Assembly (NCBI GenBank): GCA_934454005.1
Contig: CAKSGI010000014.1
Location: 1 to 20,666 of the forward strand
Direction of reading: 5' to 3'
DNA: 20,666 bases
Origin: an uncultured Eubacteriales bacterium
GTDB taxonomy: Bacteria; Bacillota_A; Clostridia; Oscillospirales; Acutalibacteraceae
This document shows, in pieces, positions 8,247 through 15,063 of the stretch; the stretch's first letter is position 1; the number at the start of each line of letters is the position of its first letter. A model generated the notes under the pieces. The model saw only the letters and a list, made by a program, of their open reading frames with translations, did no database searches and was not told the DNA's origin. The position numbers and the translations under genes are program-made.

Positions 8247-8684
8247 ATGTGTGAGGAATGTTACTCTGAGGAAAATAGAATAACGCCTTTACTAAATCCA
8301 CTGGACTGCTTAGAAAACCACACTCAATATATTTGTGGAACTTGTGGACGTTGCATTTGTATTGAACATGACCCAAACAGAGGATTACAAAGATGGAATT
8401 TTCCTTTTAAGTCATTGGAAATTGCAAAGCTTTATTTACGAACAGCCGATTATACAACGAAAAGTTCATGTGGTATTTATGAGATAGAGAACAGTAAAGG
8501 CAGAGTATCTTATAAAATATTCGCTAGAAATGAGGATTTACATCTATTCTTGAAAAAGAATAAAGATAAGAAATGCAAACAAATGACACCTGTATTTAAT
8601 GTTGGAGAGTATAAAGAATATTCACATACAGAAGTACGAAAATTGACTTCTGATGAAATAAAACAATATATGAGTGAACGTTAA
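8247..8684 (+). CDS. Small cysteine-rich (zinc-ribbon-like) protein, unknown function
   Basis: This 145-residue protein starts at ATG 8247 with AAGGAG about 11 bases upstream; a GTG at 8235 overlaps that site and is rejected. The N-terminal 40 residues carry C2-x2-C5, C21 and C30-x2-C33-x2-C36-x-C38, with H25 and H41 nearby, which is consistent with binding one or two metal ions. The rest is soluble and mixed alpha/beta, with WNFPFKSLEIAKLYLRTADY and KIFARNEDLHLFLKKNKDKK. It resembles small hypothetical proteins I associate with gut Firmicutes, but I know no assigned function. It lies downstream of repeat copy 2 and is closed by a strong terminator at 8705-8745, so it is probably a single-gene unit. 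Confidence 0.82.
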   Translation: MCEECYSEENRITPLLNPLDCLENHTQYICGTCGRCICIEHDPNRGLQRWNFPFKSLEIAKLYLRTADYTTKSSCGIYEIENSKGRVSYKIFARNEDLHLFLKKNKDKKCKQMTPVFNVGEYKEYSHTEVRKLTSDEIKQYMSER

Positions 8685-8704
8685 ACTTCAGTTTGTCAAC
8701 TTGT

Positions 8705-8745
8705 CCTTTGAAAGAGGAGAAATCCTTTTCTCAAAGGGCTTTTTC
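8705..8745 (+). terminator. Rho-independent terminator of the cysteine-rich gene
   Basis: CCTTTGA (8705-8711) pairs with TCAAAGG (8731-8737). Inside it AAGAGG faces CCTTTT, extending the stem. The stem is followed by GCTTTTT. It lies 21 bp after the stop codon of the gene at 8247-8684. Confidence 0.88.
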
Positions 8746-8764
8746 TATTTATACGGATATTCGC

Positions 8765-9120
8765 AAACTACAAGATAAAGACAAAACTTCATATACTCTA
8801 GGTCTAGCTATAAATAACAGTTTAAAAGAAGTACATCCAGGGCTTGTTCCGGATCCATCCATTAAGTTTTGCTTCCGAAAGCAATTTAACAAATATTATG
8901 GGATTCACACCCAGTTCCGTAACGCCATTTTGTATATTAAATGATAAAGAAATACAGGTAAAAGTATATCTCGGCAAAGATTTTTTTGAATTTCCCAGCA
9001 TCATAGAAATTCACCCTAACGACAACACCCGCAACAGTCCGGCTAAAATCTGAAGATCTAGTAAACATTATAAGTGAATATGAAAACAAAATGGAACTGT
9101 TCAAATTTGATCTTTTTGAT
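8765..9120 (+). pseudogene. Broken prolyl-tRNA editing gene (ProX/YbaK-like remnant)
   Basis: One frame gives LSFASESNLTNIMGFTPSSV, then TPFCILNDKE, KVYLGKDFFEF and IHPNDNT, which follows the order of conserved stretches in ProX/YbaK deacylases (LSFASEE, TPGSVSPFGLLND, HPNDNTATV). The frame then breaks: after HPNDNT a single extra C in CCC (9028-9030) shifts the ending ATVRLKSEDLVNIISEYEN into the +1 frame. The N-terminal part is missing or badly decayed. DKDKTSYTLGLAINNSLKE, in another frame from about 8775, may be its upstream remnant, which would imply a second disruption near 8840. In intact relatives the enzyme hydrolyses mischarged tRNA-Pro. There is no convincing ribosome binding site and a terminator sits just upstream. 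Confidence 0.78.
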
Positions 9121-9141
9121 AACTTTTTTAATTCAAAATAT

Positions 9142-11007
9142 TTAATCTCCATTATTCTTTTTTATCTCTAATTCTGTTCCAACAATATTCCTACATGTTC
9201 TACAATAGATTGCTCCCTTATAAACACGGGTTCCACATTCAGGGCAATAAACATCAAGCATCTCAATTATTTCTTTTTTACCATCTATTCCCTCTGTAAC
9301 TATATTCCTTTTTAACTGTGAAACTATTTTATATAACACTATTGAAACAAAAGCAATAAATATAGATACAGCTATAAAACATACAATAATAAATGGATAA
9401 TTAATTTTTGAGCAACTTATTGTTATAACACTAGAACTATTAGGTAACAATAATAAATTGCCATATTCATCATAAGATGAATATACATTTATATCTGCGT
9501 TTCCTAATTCTCTTTTTGAAAGTTCATCAATTTTTTTTGATGAACTATATGAGTATTTTACCTGTCCATTGTAAAAACCTACTAACTCAATTATTGAGCT
9601 TAAATTTATTTGATCTTCTAAAATAGCTTTATTAAACATCTTAAATCCATTATCTGTTTCAAGTTTCAAAACGTTATTTTCTCCCAAAAGTCTGTTAAGA
9701 TCAAAATTTATTTCTTCTGCACTACCATATAAGCTTATCTTTAGTTCTGTCTTTGTAGATTTAATTTGTGCAAATCTCAAATTTAAAGAATTTAGATACT
9801 TTTTTAACATCTCAGAATATGGTTTTTCTTGATTATCATAAAACTCAAATAAAATTTCTCTTTTTAAAGAGTCGTCTCTTAATTGATTCATGTTTACAAT
9901 AATATTTTTTATCTCACATTCATTTCTATTAGATATCTTAGCTTCAAAAGATGCAACCTCACCAAAGTATATAAACTTATCACTCCCTTTAAAATCTATA
10001 TATTCCGACCGGTCATTGTCTATAATAATCTCAGACTTTGAAATCTTACTTTCATCTTTAAAATTTATTTCGTACTCTAAATAAACTTTTCCTGTATAAG
10101 AAGATACAAAAGAACTTAAGTCTATTTTTTCGTTAAACAGTTTTTTATCATCAAAGAAATTGCTTTCCTCAACATGTGTAGTTATATAACCAGAATTATT
10201 GTCAATAACATTGTTTGTTTTTTCTAAAAGTTCATAAGCATCCTTTGCCTCAAAATAAATATTAAAAACTTTATTATCATTAATATCATAGGATCTAATT
10301 AACCCAAACTGTGGAACACGGTTATTCATATAATTTGTAATATATTCCGATTTAGAATTAAAACTTCCTAACGGAATACAAAAACTAATATTTCTTTTAA
10401 AAGTCCCGTCATGGTTAATATCCGTTGCGATTGAGACTTTATCAATCCTTAAATATTCAATATCTCGTACATTTATAAAATTAGCAGTTTCTATTGTTTT
10501 GCCATTATAATTAACAATCGCACTATTTTCTGTTAAAAACTCATTTTTAGAAGATATTAAATTTTTTTCTTTTCCAATTTTCTCTAGCCACCAAAGTAAA
10601 TCCTTACTGCTGAAATTTTCTTTAATAATAAGACCGCTAGTAAATGGGCTATTAGGGCTTTCAAAGACTATATTCGGTTTAAATCCTAATAAATTTTCTA
10701 TTTTTTTTATGTATTCATCTTTACTACCAAAGCTCAAAACAAATTTATATATCACATTATACTCATCATCTAATTTTTCATGCGAAAGCTCAGACGGACA
10801 ATTCAATTCTATGAGAGAATCTAATGCAGCTTCGTTTCCATTAATCTCACTTTTTATTTTCTGTTTACTAATACTACACGTAATGATTCTAATCCCTGAA
10901 AGATCACTATTAATTGTCATTACCGTATCTATTTTAGACTTACAGCCAGCAAAAAGAAATAATAAAAGAAGTATTATTATAAAACCCTTAGATACATTTT
11001 TAATCAT
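9142..11007 (-). CDS. Lipoprotein with C-terminal membrane anchor and zinc ribbon
   Basis: The 621-residue product starts at ATG 11007 with AGGAG upstream. Residues 1-22 are a lipoprotein signal with lipobox LFAGC (Cys22). Residues 23 to about 535 are a large extracytoplasmic region rich in beta and charged segments. It begins IDTVMTINSDLSGIRI, which recalls the opening of LppM/DUF3153-like lipoprotein domains (inference), and seems to hold more than one related module. A transmembrane helix covers about 537-559, followed by the basic SQLKRN, so the C-terminus should be cytoplasmic. There CPEC (588-591) and CRTC (602-605) form a zinc ribbon. A protein anchored by a lipid at one end, with a cytoplasmic zinc ribbon at the other, could link an outside sensor to something inside. 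Specific function unknown. It is divergent from spoVAF. Confidence 0.85.
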   Translation of the reverse strand: MIKNVSKGFIIILLLLFLFAGCKSKIDTVMTINSDLSGIRIITCSISKQKIKSEINGNEAALDSLIELNCPSELSHEKLDDEYNVIYKFVLSFGSKDEYIKKIENLLGFKPNIVFESPNSPFTSGLIIKENFSSKDLLWWLEKIGKEKNLISSKNEFLTENSAIVNYNGKTIETANFINVRDIEYLRIDKVSIATDINHDGTFKRNISFCIPLGSFNSKSEYITNYMNNRVPQFGLIRSYDINDNKVFNIYFEAKDAYELLEKTNNVIDNNSGYITTHVEESNFFDDKKLFNEKIDLSSFVSSYTGKVYLEYEINFKDESKISKSEIIIDNDRSEYIDFKGSDKFIYFGEVASFEAKISNRNECEIKNIIVNMNQLRDDSLKREILFEFYDNQEKPYSEMLKKYLNSLNLRFAQIKSTKTELKISLYGSAEEINFDLNRLLGENNVLKLETDNGFKMFNKAILEDQINLSSIIELVGFYNGQVKYSYSSSKKIDELSKRELGNADINVYSSYDEYGNLLLLPNSSSVITISCSKINYPFIIVCFIAVSIFIAFVSIVLYKIVSQLKRNIVTEGIDGKKEIIEMLDVYCPECGTRVYKGAIYCRTCRNIVGTELEIKKNNGD

Positions 11008-11043
11008 GCTTATTCTCCTATTTCAAACGGATTTTACTATATA

Positions 11044-11071
11044 ATTATAAAATAATATTACATCATATCAA
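11044..11071 (-). promoter_or_regulatory. Candidate sigma-A-type promoter of the lipoprotein gene
   Basis: On the minus strand TTGATA (11071-11066, 5 of 6 to consensus), a 16-base spacer and a perfect TATAAT (11049-11044) lie about 37 bp before the ATG at 11007. Confidence 0.5.
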
Positions 11072-11096
11072 AATCCCAGTCAACTAATATAAGTAT

Positions 11097-11139
11097 AAAA
11101 AACACCTCATCGGGAATTATATCCCAGAGGTGATTTTTT
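11097..11139 (+). promoter_or_regulatory. Terminator-like hairpin that encloses the spoVAF ribosome binding site
   Basis: CACCTC (11103-11108) pairs with GAGGTG (11127-11132), which is the spoVAF ribosome binding site. Inside, GGGA (11112-11115) pairs with TCCC (11122-11125) around a 6-base loop. Outside, six A (11097-11102) face six T (11134-11139) with one bulged A. The ATG follows directly at 11140. In RNA the structure would mask the ribosome binding site, and hairpin plus T6 is also the shape of an intrinsic terminator. The pairing is seen directly; a regulatory role is inferred. Confidence 0.7.
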
Positions 11140-12546
11140 ATGCCATTAAATAAAGATATAAATAAAACTATCGAAGAATTTAAAACTCTCTTAAGAGCAA
11201 ACGAAAGCTTTGATCTTATATACAGAACTATAAATATAAATTCAAAAACCGCTTGTTTCTTTTTTATAGATGGTCTGGTTAAAGATGCAGTAATGGAAAA
11301 AATGCTTGAATTTCTATATTCTCAAAAAAATGATGATTATTTTAAAGATGTATACAGCTTTTCAAAACATTGTGTTCCTTATGTAGAAGTTGATATTACC
11401 GGAGATAAAGAAAAAATTTGCACAAATATATTATCAGGTATGCTTGTCCTTATGGTTGATGGATTCGATAAGGCTATAGTAATAGATGTTAGAACATATC
11501 CTCAAAGAGATACAAGTGAGCCGTCTACAGATAGGGTTTTAAGAGGTTCTAGAGATGGTTTTGTAGAAACATTAGTAAGTAATACTGCTCTTATTAGAAG
11601 ACGAATAAGAAATGCTGGGCTTACTATGAAAATATTCTCAGTAGGGAAAATGTCAAAATCGGATGTAGTTGTTGGTTATATGGATAACAAAGTAGACAAA
11701 AAACTTCTAAAGGATGTCTGCGATAGAATTAAAAATGCAAAGGTAGACTCTCTAACTATGAATCAACAAAGTCTAATAGAAGCTATCTATCATTATAAAT
11801 GGTACAATCCCTTCCCAAAAATAAAACACACTGAACGTCCGGACACAGCTGCCTCTGCAATTTTAGAAGGAAATATTGTTATTCTTGTAGATAATTCACC
11901 CTCTGCTATTATCTTGCCAACGTCAATATTTGATATATTAGAAGAAGCCGATGATTATTATTTTCCTCCTTTTACTGGGACATACCTGAAAATTTCAAGA
12001 TATATTATAGGACTATTTACCTTAATAATTACTCCTTTATGGCTATTATTACTGCAAAATCCTTGGATGATCCCTGAATGGTTATCATTTATTAAAATTT
12101 CTAAAGAAATCAATCTACCAATCTTTTGGCAATTATTAGCTTTAGAATTAATTATAGACGGTTTACGATTAGCGTCTCTTCATACTCCCGATGCAATAAG
12201 TACAACCCTAAGCATAATCGCTGCTATAGTTTTAAGTGATTTTGCAGTCGAAAGTGGATGGTTCAACTCAGAAAGCATGCTTTATATGGCATTCGTGGCC
12301 ATGGCAAACTATGCTCAACCAAGCATAGAACTTGGATATTGTTTAAAATTTCTTAGAGTTTTACTTTTAATACTAACGGCAATCTTCAATATATGGGGAT
12401 TTTTCGGAGGATTAGTCTTAATATTTTTTATGATGTTATTTAACAAAACTGTTTCTGGTAAGCATTATCTATATCCACTAATTCCATTCAATGGCAAAAA
12501 ACTCATCACAAAGGTCCTTAGAACCAGAGCAAAAGTTTCTGAATAA
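11140..12546 (+). CDS. spoVAF: Stage V sporulation protein AF (GerA-family membrane protein)
   Basis: Inner spore membrane protein of the GerAA family. In Bacillus, SpoVAF is reported to boost germination signalling from the nutrient receptors. The 468-residue product matches SpoVAF in length. The soluble N-terminal half contains VIDVRTYPQRDTSEPSTD (the YPQR/SEP region), VLRGSRDGFVETLVSNTALI and RRRIRNAGL. A GerA membrane domain of about five segments follows from about 287, including YIIGLFTLIITPLWLLLL, LALELIIDGLRLASLHTP, TLSIIAAIVLSDFAVESG and LLLILTAIFNIWGFFGGL. SpoVAF rather than a germinant receptor A subunit is preferred because of this N-terminal signature and the absence of gerB/gerC genes nearby. 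It stands alone here rather than at the end of a spoVA operon. GAGGTG lies 7 bases before the ATG, inside a hairpin. Confidence 0.88.
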   Translation: MPLNKDINKTIEEFKTLLRANESFDLIYRTININSKTACFFFIDGLVKDAVMEKMLEFLYSQKNDDYFKDVYSFSKHCVPYVEVDITGDKEKICTNILSGMLVLMVDGFDKAIVIDVRTYPQRDTSEPSTDRVLRGSRDGFVETLVSNTALIRRRIRNAGLTMKIFSVGKMSKSDVVVGYMDNKVDKKLLKDVCDRIKNAKVDSLTMNQQSLIEAIYHYKWYNPFPKIKHTERPDTAASAILEGNIVILVDNSPSAIILPTSIFDILEEADDYYFPPFTGTYLKISRYIIGLFTLIITPLWLLLLQNPWMIPEWLSFIKISKEINLPIFWQLLALELIIDGLRLASLHTPDAISTTLSIIAAIVLSDFAVESGWFNSESMLYMAFVAMANYAQPSIELGYCLKFLRVLLLILTAIFNIWGFFGGLVLIFFMMLFNKTVSGKHYLYPLIPFNGKKLITKVLRTRAKVSE

Positions 12547-12665
12547 TTTTTTACAAAAAACCAAACTTTAATAAAATCTAAAATCAAATAATATTTATAA
12601 ATCCTCCTCAATTCAATATTGTATATACTATTTGTATATTTTAATCGCGATATAAATAATATATA

Positions 12666-12711
12666 GGCTACCAATTAAAGCAATATTAACTCATTTGCTA
12701 TATTGGTAGCC
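12666..12711. terminator. Bidirectional terminator between spoVAF and the TM2 gene
   Basis: GGCTACCAAT (12666-12675) and ATTGGTAGCC (12702-12711) pair perfectly, and AGCAA/TTGCT extends the stem inward. It lies between convergent genes, about 120 bp after spoVAF and 20 bp after the TM2 stop codon. The T-rich tails on either side are modest. Confidence 0.75.
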
Positions 12712-12731
12712 ATTTGTTAAATATTTAATAA

Positions 12732-12935
12732 TTACTTTTCTTGTAAAGCACTTCCATCTGCGGCAGTCATCTTACCTGTGGCAATCATTACTATATCTAT
12801 AATAGTCCAAATACCACAGCCCCCACAAGTAACCAACTTTAATATCCCTAATCCTGTATAGCCAAGATAAAAACGGTCTACTCCCAAATTCCCCAAAAAA
12901 ATTGATAAAAGCAAGGCAGTTCCTTTATCTTTCAT
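12732..12935 (-). CDS. TM2-domain membrane miniprotein (copy A)
   Basis: The 67-residue protein is almost entirely a TM2 domain: two membrane helices joined by a short turn, with the signature [20 protein letters not shown] at about 14-33 and [17 protein letters not shown] after it. The start is ATG with GGAGGG upstream. TM2 proteins are widespread in bacteria, and no definite molecular role is known to me. It carries an extra cysteine pair (TCGGCG) not present in its neighbour. The next gene upstream on the same strand is a close paralogue, about 110 bp away and probably transcribed separately. Confidence 0.9.
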   Translation of the reverse strand: MKDKGTALLLSIFLGNLGVDRFYLGYTGLGILKLVTCGGCGIWTIIDIVMIATGKMTAADGSALQEK

Positions 12936-13043
12936 ACCAATCCCTCCAATATTATTTTGTTGTTATAATTATACTATAAATAATCAATTTATACGGATTT
13001 TTATATAAATTTTACATATTTTTTTAAAATTTAGCAAAATATT

Positions 13044-13235
13044 TCAATTTTTATTTTTTATTGTTAAATTCCCTGTATAAATAAAAATAAAATCTATTAA
13101 CCACCAAATACCAAATCCTCCTAAAGTCAACAACTTTAAAACTCCCATACCATAATATCCCAAATAAAATCTATCTACTCCTAAATAACCTAATAAAAAT
13201 GAAAGCAATATTGCAATCTTTTTATTTTTCTCCAT
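13044..13235 (-). CDS. TM2-domain membrane miniprotein (copy B)
   Basis: The 63-residue paralogue of the neighbouring gene carries [20 protein letters not shown] and [17 protein letters not shown], giving two hydrophobic helices around the DRFYLGY motif. The start is ATG with AGAGGG upstream. The two copies agree strongly over the core but differ at both ends and in codon use, so the duplication is not recent. A TATAAT on the minus strand (13269-13264) could serve as its -10 box, but I see no matching -35. Confidence 0.9.
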   Translation of the reverse strand: MEKNKKIAILLSFLLGYLGVDRFYLGYYGMGVLKLLTLGGFGIWWLIDFIFIYTGNLTIKNKN

Positions 13236-13459
13236 AGCAATTTCCCTCTTTATATTTTTATAAATTATATGAACTCACTTTAAAATCTATTCTTTAAAAA
13301 AATATAAATTAGTCATATTTTCATCATAATTATAAAAAATATATTATAAATATAAGCTATATCATATAATATAAATGCATATTTTTTAACAAATATATAG
13401 AATAAATATGTAAAAATTCTTTCCTAGTGTAATATAATCATGTAGGGGAGAGTGATAAC

Positions 13460-13774
13460 ATGGAATCATATGACAATTATATCAAAGAAAGACTTTCTAA
13501 ACTGCGAAACAAAAAAGGGGTATCTGCACGAAACATGAGTCTTTCAATTGGGCAAAGCGAAAACTATATAAACGTTATAGAAAATGGCTATTCTTTGCCT
13601 TCTATGACAGTATTCTTTTATATTTGCGAATATTTAGGAATTACTCCTAAAGAATTCTTTGACGATAAAAGCAATAACCCAAAACTAATAAAAGAAATTG
13701 TCTTAATTTTAGAAAAAATGAGTGATAATCAACTAGAAAATATCTTATCATTTATCCAAAACTTTAAAGATTAA
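13460..13774 (+). CDS. XRE-family helix-turn-helix regulator
   Basis: The 104-residue cytoplasmic protein has an N-terminal Cro/C1-type HTH at about 8-65: IKERLSKLRNKKGVSARNMS, then SIGQSENYINVIENGYSLPS and FFYICEYLGITPKEFFDD. A short helical C-terminal tail (about 70-104) may mediate dimerisation. The start is ATG with GGGGAG upstream, and TATAAT at 13433-13438 is a plausible -10 without a clear -35. It is a single-gene unit closed by the hairpin at 13778-13812. Such small regulators often control a neighbouring gene or their own; no operator could be identified here. No phage or plasmid genes are adjacent. Confidence 0.88.
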   Translation: MESYDNYIKERLSKLRNKKGVSARNMSLSIGQSENYINVIENGYSLPSMTVFFYICEYLGITPKEFFDDKSNNPKLIKEIVLILEKMSDNQLENILSFIQNFKD

Positions 13775-13777
13775 AAA

Positions 13778-13812
13778 ATACGCTTTAGCCAATATCCAAA
13801 GCTAAAGCGTAT
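13778..13812. terminator. Bidirectional terminator between the XRE gene and htrA
   Basis: ATACGCTTTAGC (13778-13789) and GCTAAAGCGTAT (13801-13812) form a perfect 12-bp stem with an 11-base loop. On the minus strand it is followed by TTTTTT, giving a strong end to the two-component/htrA operon. On the plus strand the tail is only T-rich. The XRE stop codon abuts it. Confidence 0.9.
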
Positions 13813-13821
13813 CCTTATTAT

Positions 13822-15063
13822 TTATGGTTTATCCTCTAAAAGTTTTACATCTATTTCAAAAGTCTTACTTTTAGATTTGTTATCCTTATTATACCTAAAT
13901 ATAGTTAGTTTTACATCATCACCTGCTTTATAATTTTGAAATTCAGAGTACAACAAGTTCAAAGAAGTTACCTCTTTATCATTTATTTTTGTAATTATAT
14001 CACCTTTTTGAACACCTTTGTTCCTTAAATCACTTTCTTTATCTATATTAGCTATAATTATTCCATTAATAGATCCATTTTTTGAATGTACTTCTTTAGC
14101 ATTTATTCCTAATTTTACTCTATTAGAAACAAACCCTTGCTTTATTAAATCATTTGCAACAGGTTTAACTGTTGTCATAGGTATTACAAATCCAATTCCC
14201 TCATAACTTGTTGATACTACCTTTGATACATTTATTCCCACAATTTGGCCATACATATCAAATAGCGCTCCTCCTGAACTCCCTGGATTAATTGCCGCAT
14301 CTGTCTGTATGTAATTGGTAACTGTATTTAATTCATTAATTTTCCTATCTAGTGCAGAGATAATTCCTTTTGTTAATGTGTTGGAATAATCAGTTCCTCC
14401 CGGATTTCCTATTGATAATACTGACTCTCCAACCATCAATTGATCCGAATTCCCGAATACTGCTGGTTTAAGTTTTTCTGCTTCAACTTTTATAACAGCT
14501 AAATCCGTTCTTTTATCAACGCCAACAATATTCGCAGTATATTCATTGCCATCCGAGGTCTTAACTTTCATATTTTTTTCTACAACATGTTCATTGGTTA
14601 CAATATAGCCATTTTCGCTCAAAACAACCCCAGAACCATATCCTTTAATAACGCCATCCGAATCCATAACACTTATCAAAACAATGCTTGGTGACATATT
14701 TTTAAATATTTGTTCCGGTTTTAGTTCTTCTTTCCCCCTAGGAATATCGTTAAGAACAATTGAAGGACCATTTGGATCTATATATAATGATTTTGACGAA
14801 TCTTTATCGCTTTCAACCTCTTGTTCTTGAAATATCAAATCATCTTTAAATCTTCTAATATTATTTCTTTTACTAAAACTATATGTTAACAAAGATATAA
14901 GTGTAAATAATAGAACCATAAATAAAGAAAAAATAGTAATTAAAAAGGCTTTTAACCCCACACTCATTTTATTTGCGTTATTATAATTTAAATTCTGTGG
15001 TAATGGATTTTTAAATTCGTTTTCATTATTTTCTGTATTTTGATTCATATTGTTATTATTCAC
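13822..15063 (-). CDS. Membrane-anchored serine protease of the HtrA/DegP family
   Basis: Degrades misfolded proteins at the outer face of the membrane. The 413-residue product has an Asn-rich cytoplasmic N-terminus, one membrane helix (about 38-62), a trypsin-like domain with catalytic His159 (TNEHVVE), Asp187 (RTDLAVIKV) and Ser263 (INPGSSGGALF), and a C-terminal PDZ domain (about 310-405, with GVQKGDIITKINDKEV). This is the single-TM, single-PDZ form typical of Firmicutes. The start is GTG at 15063 with AAGGAGG 7 bases upstream; the G is shared with the kinase stop codon (TAGTG), indicating translational coupling. It is last in the response regulator-kinase-protease operon. The protease is probably the target or effector of that system, comparable to CssRS and HtrA in Bacillus (inference). 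Confidence 0.96.
   Translation of the reverse strand: MNNNNMNQNTENNENEFKNPLPQNLNYNNANKMSVGLKAFLITIFSLFMVLLFTLISLLTYSFSKRNNIRRFKDDLIFQEQEVESDKDSSKSLYIDPNGPSIVLNDIPRGKEELKPEQIFKNMSPSIVLISVMDSDGVIKGYGSGVVLSENGYIVTNEHVVEKNMKVKTSDGNEYTANIVGVDKRTDLAVIKVEAEKLKPAVFGNSDQLMVGESVLSIGNPGGTDYSNTLTKGIISALDRKINELNTVTNYIQTDAAINPGSSGGALFDMYGQIVGINVSKVVSTSYEGIGFVIPMTTVKPVANDLIKQGFVSNRVKLGINAKEVHSKNGSINGIIIANIDKESDLRNKGVQKGDIITKINDKEVTSLNLLYSEFQNYKAGDDVKLTIFRYNKDNKSKSKTFEIDVKLLEDKP

Noticed and set aside
8693..8944. Open frame of 83 codons after the cysteine-rich gene
   Set aside because: It runs through a strong terminator, lacks a ribosome binding site, and overlaps the ProX/YbaK remnant; its only possible meaning is as decayed ProX sequence.
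10709..11044. Open frame of 111 codons on the plus strand
   Set aside because: It is antisense to the N-terminal signal and first domain of the lipoprotein gene, with no ribosome binding site.
11037..11067. Sigma-G-type promoter for spoVAF (CTATA and CATCATA)
   Set aside because: The -35 match is poor, the spacing is 19 bases and the -10 has a mismatch, so it is too weak to annotate.
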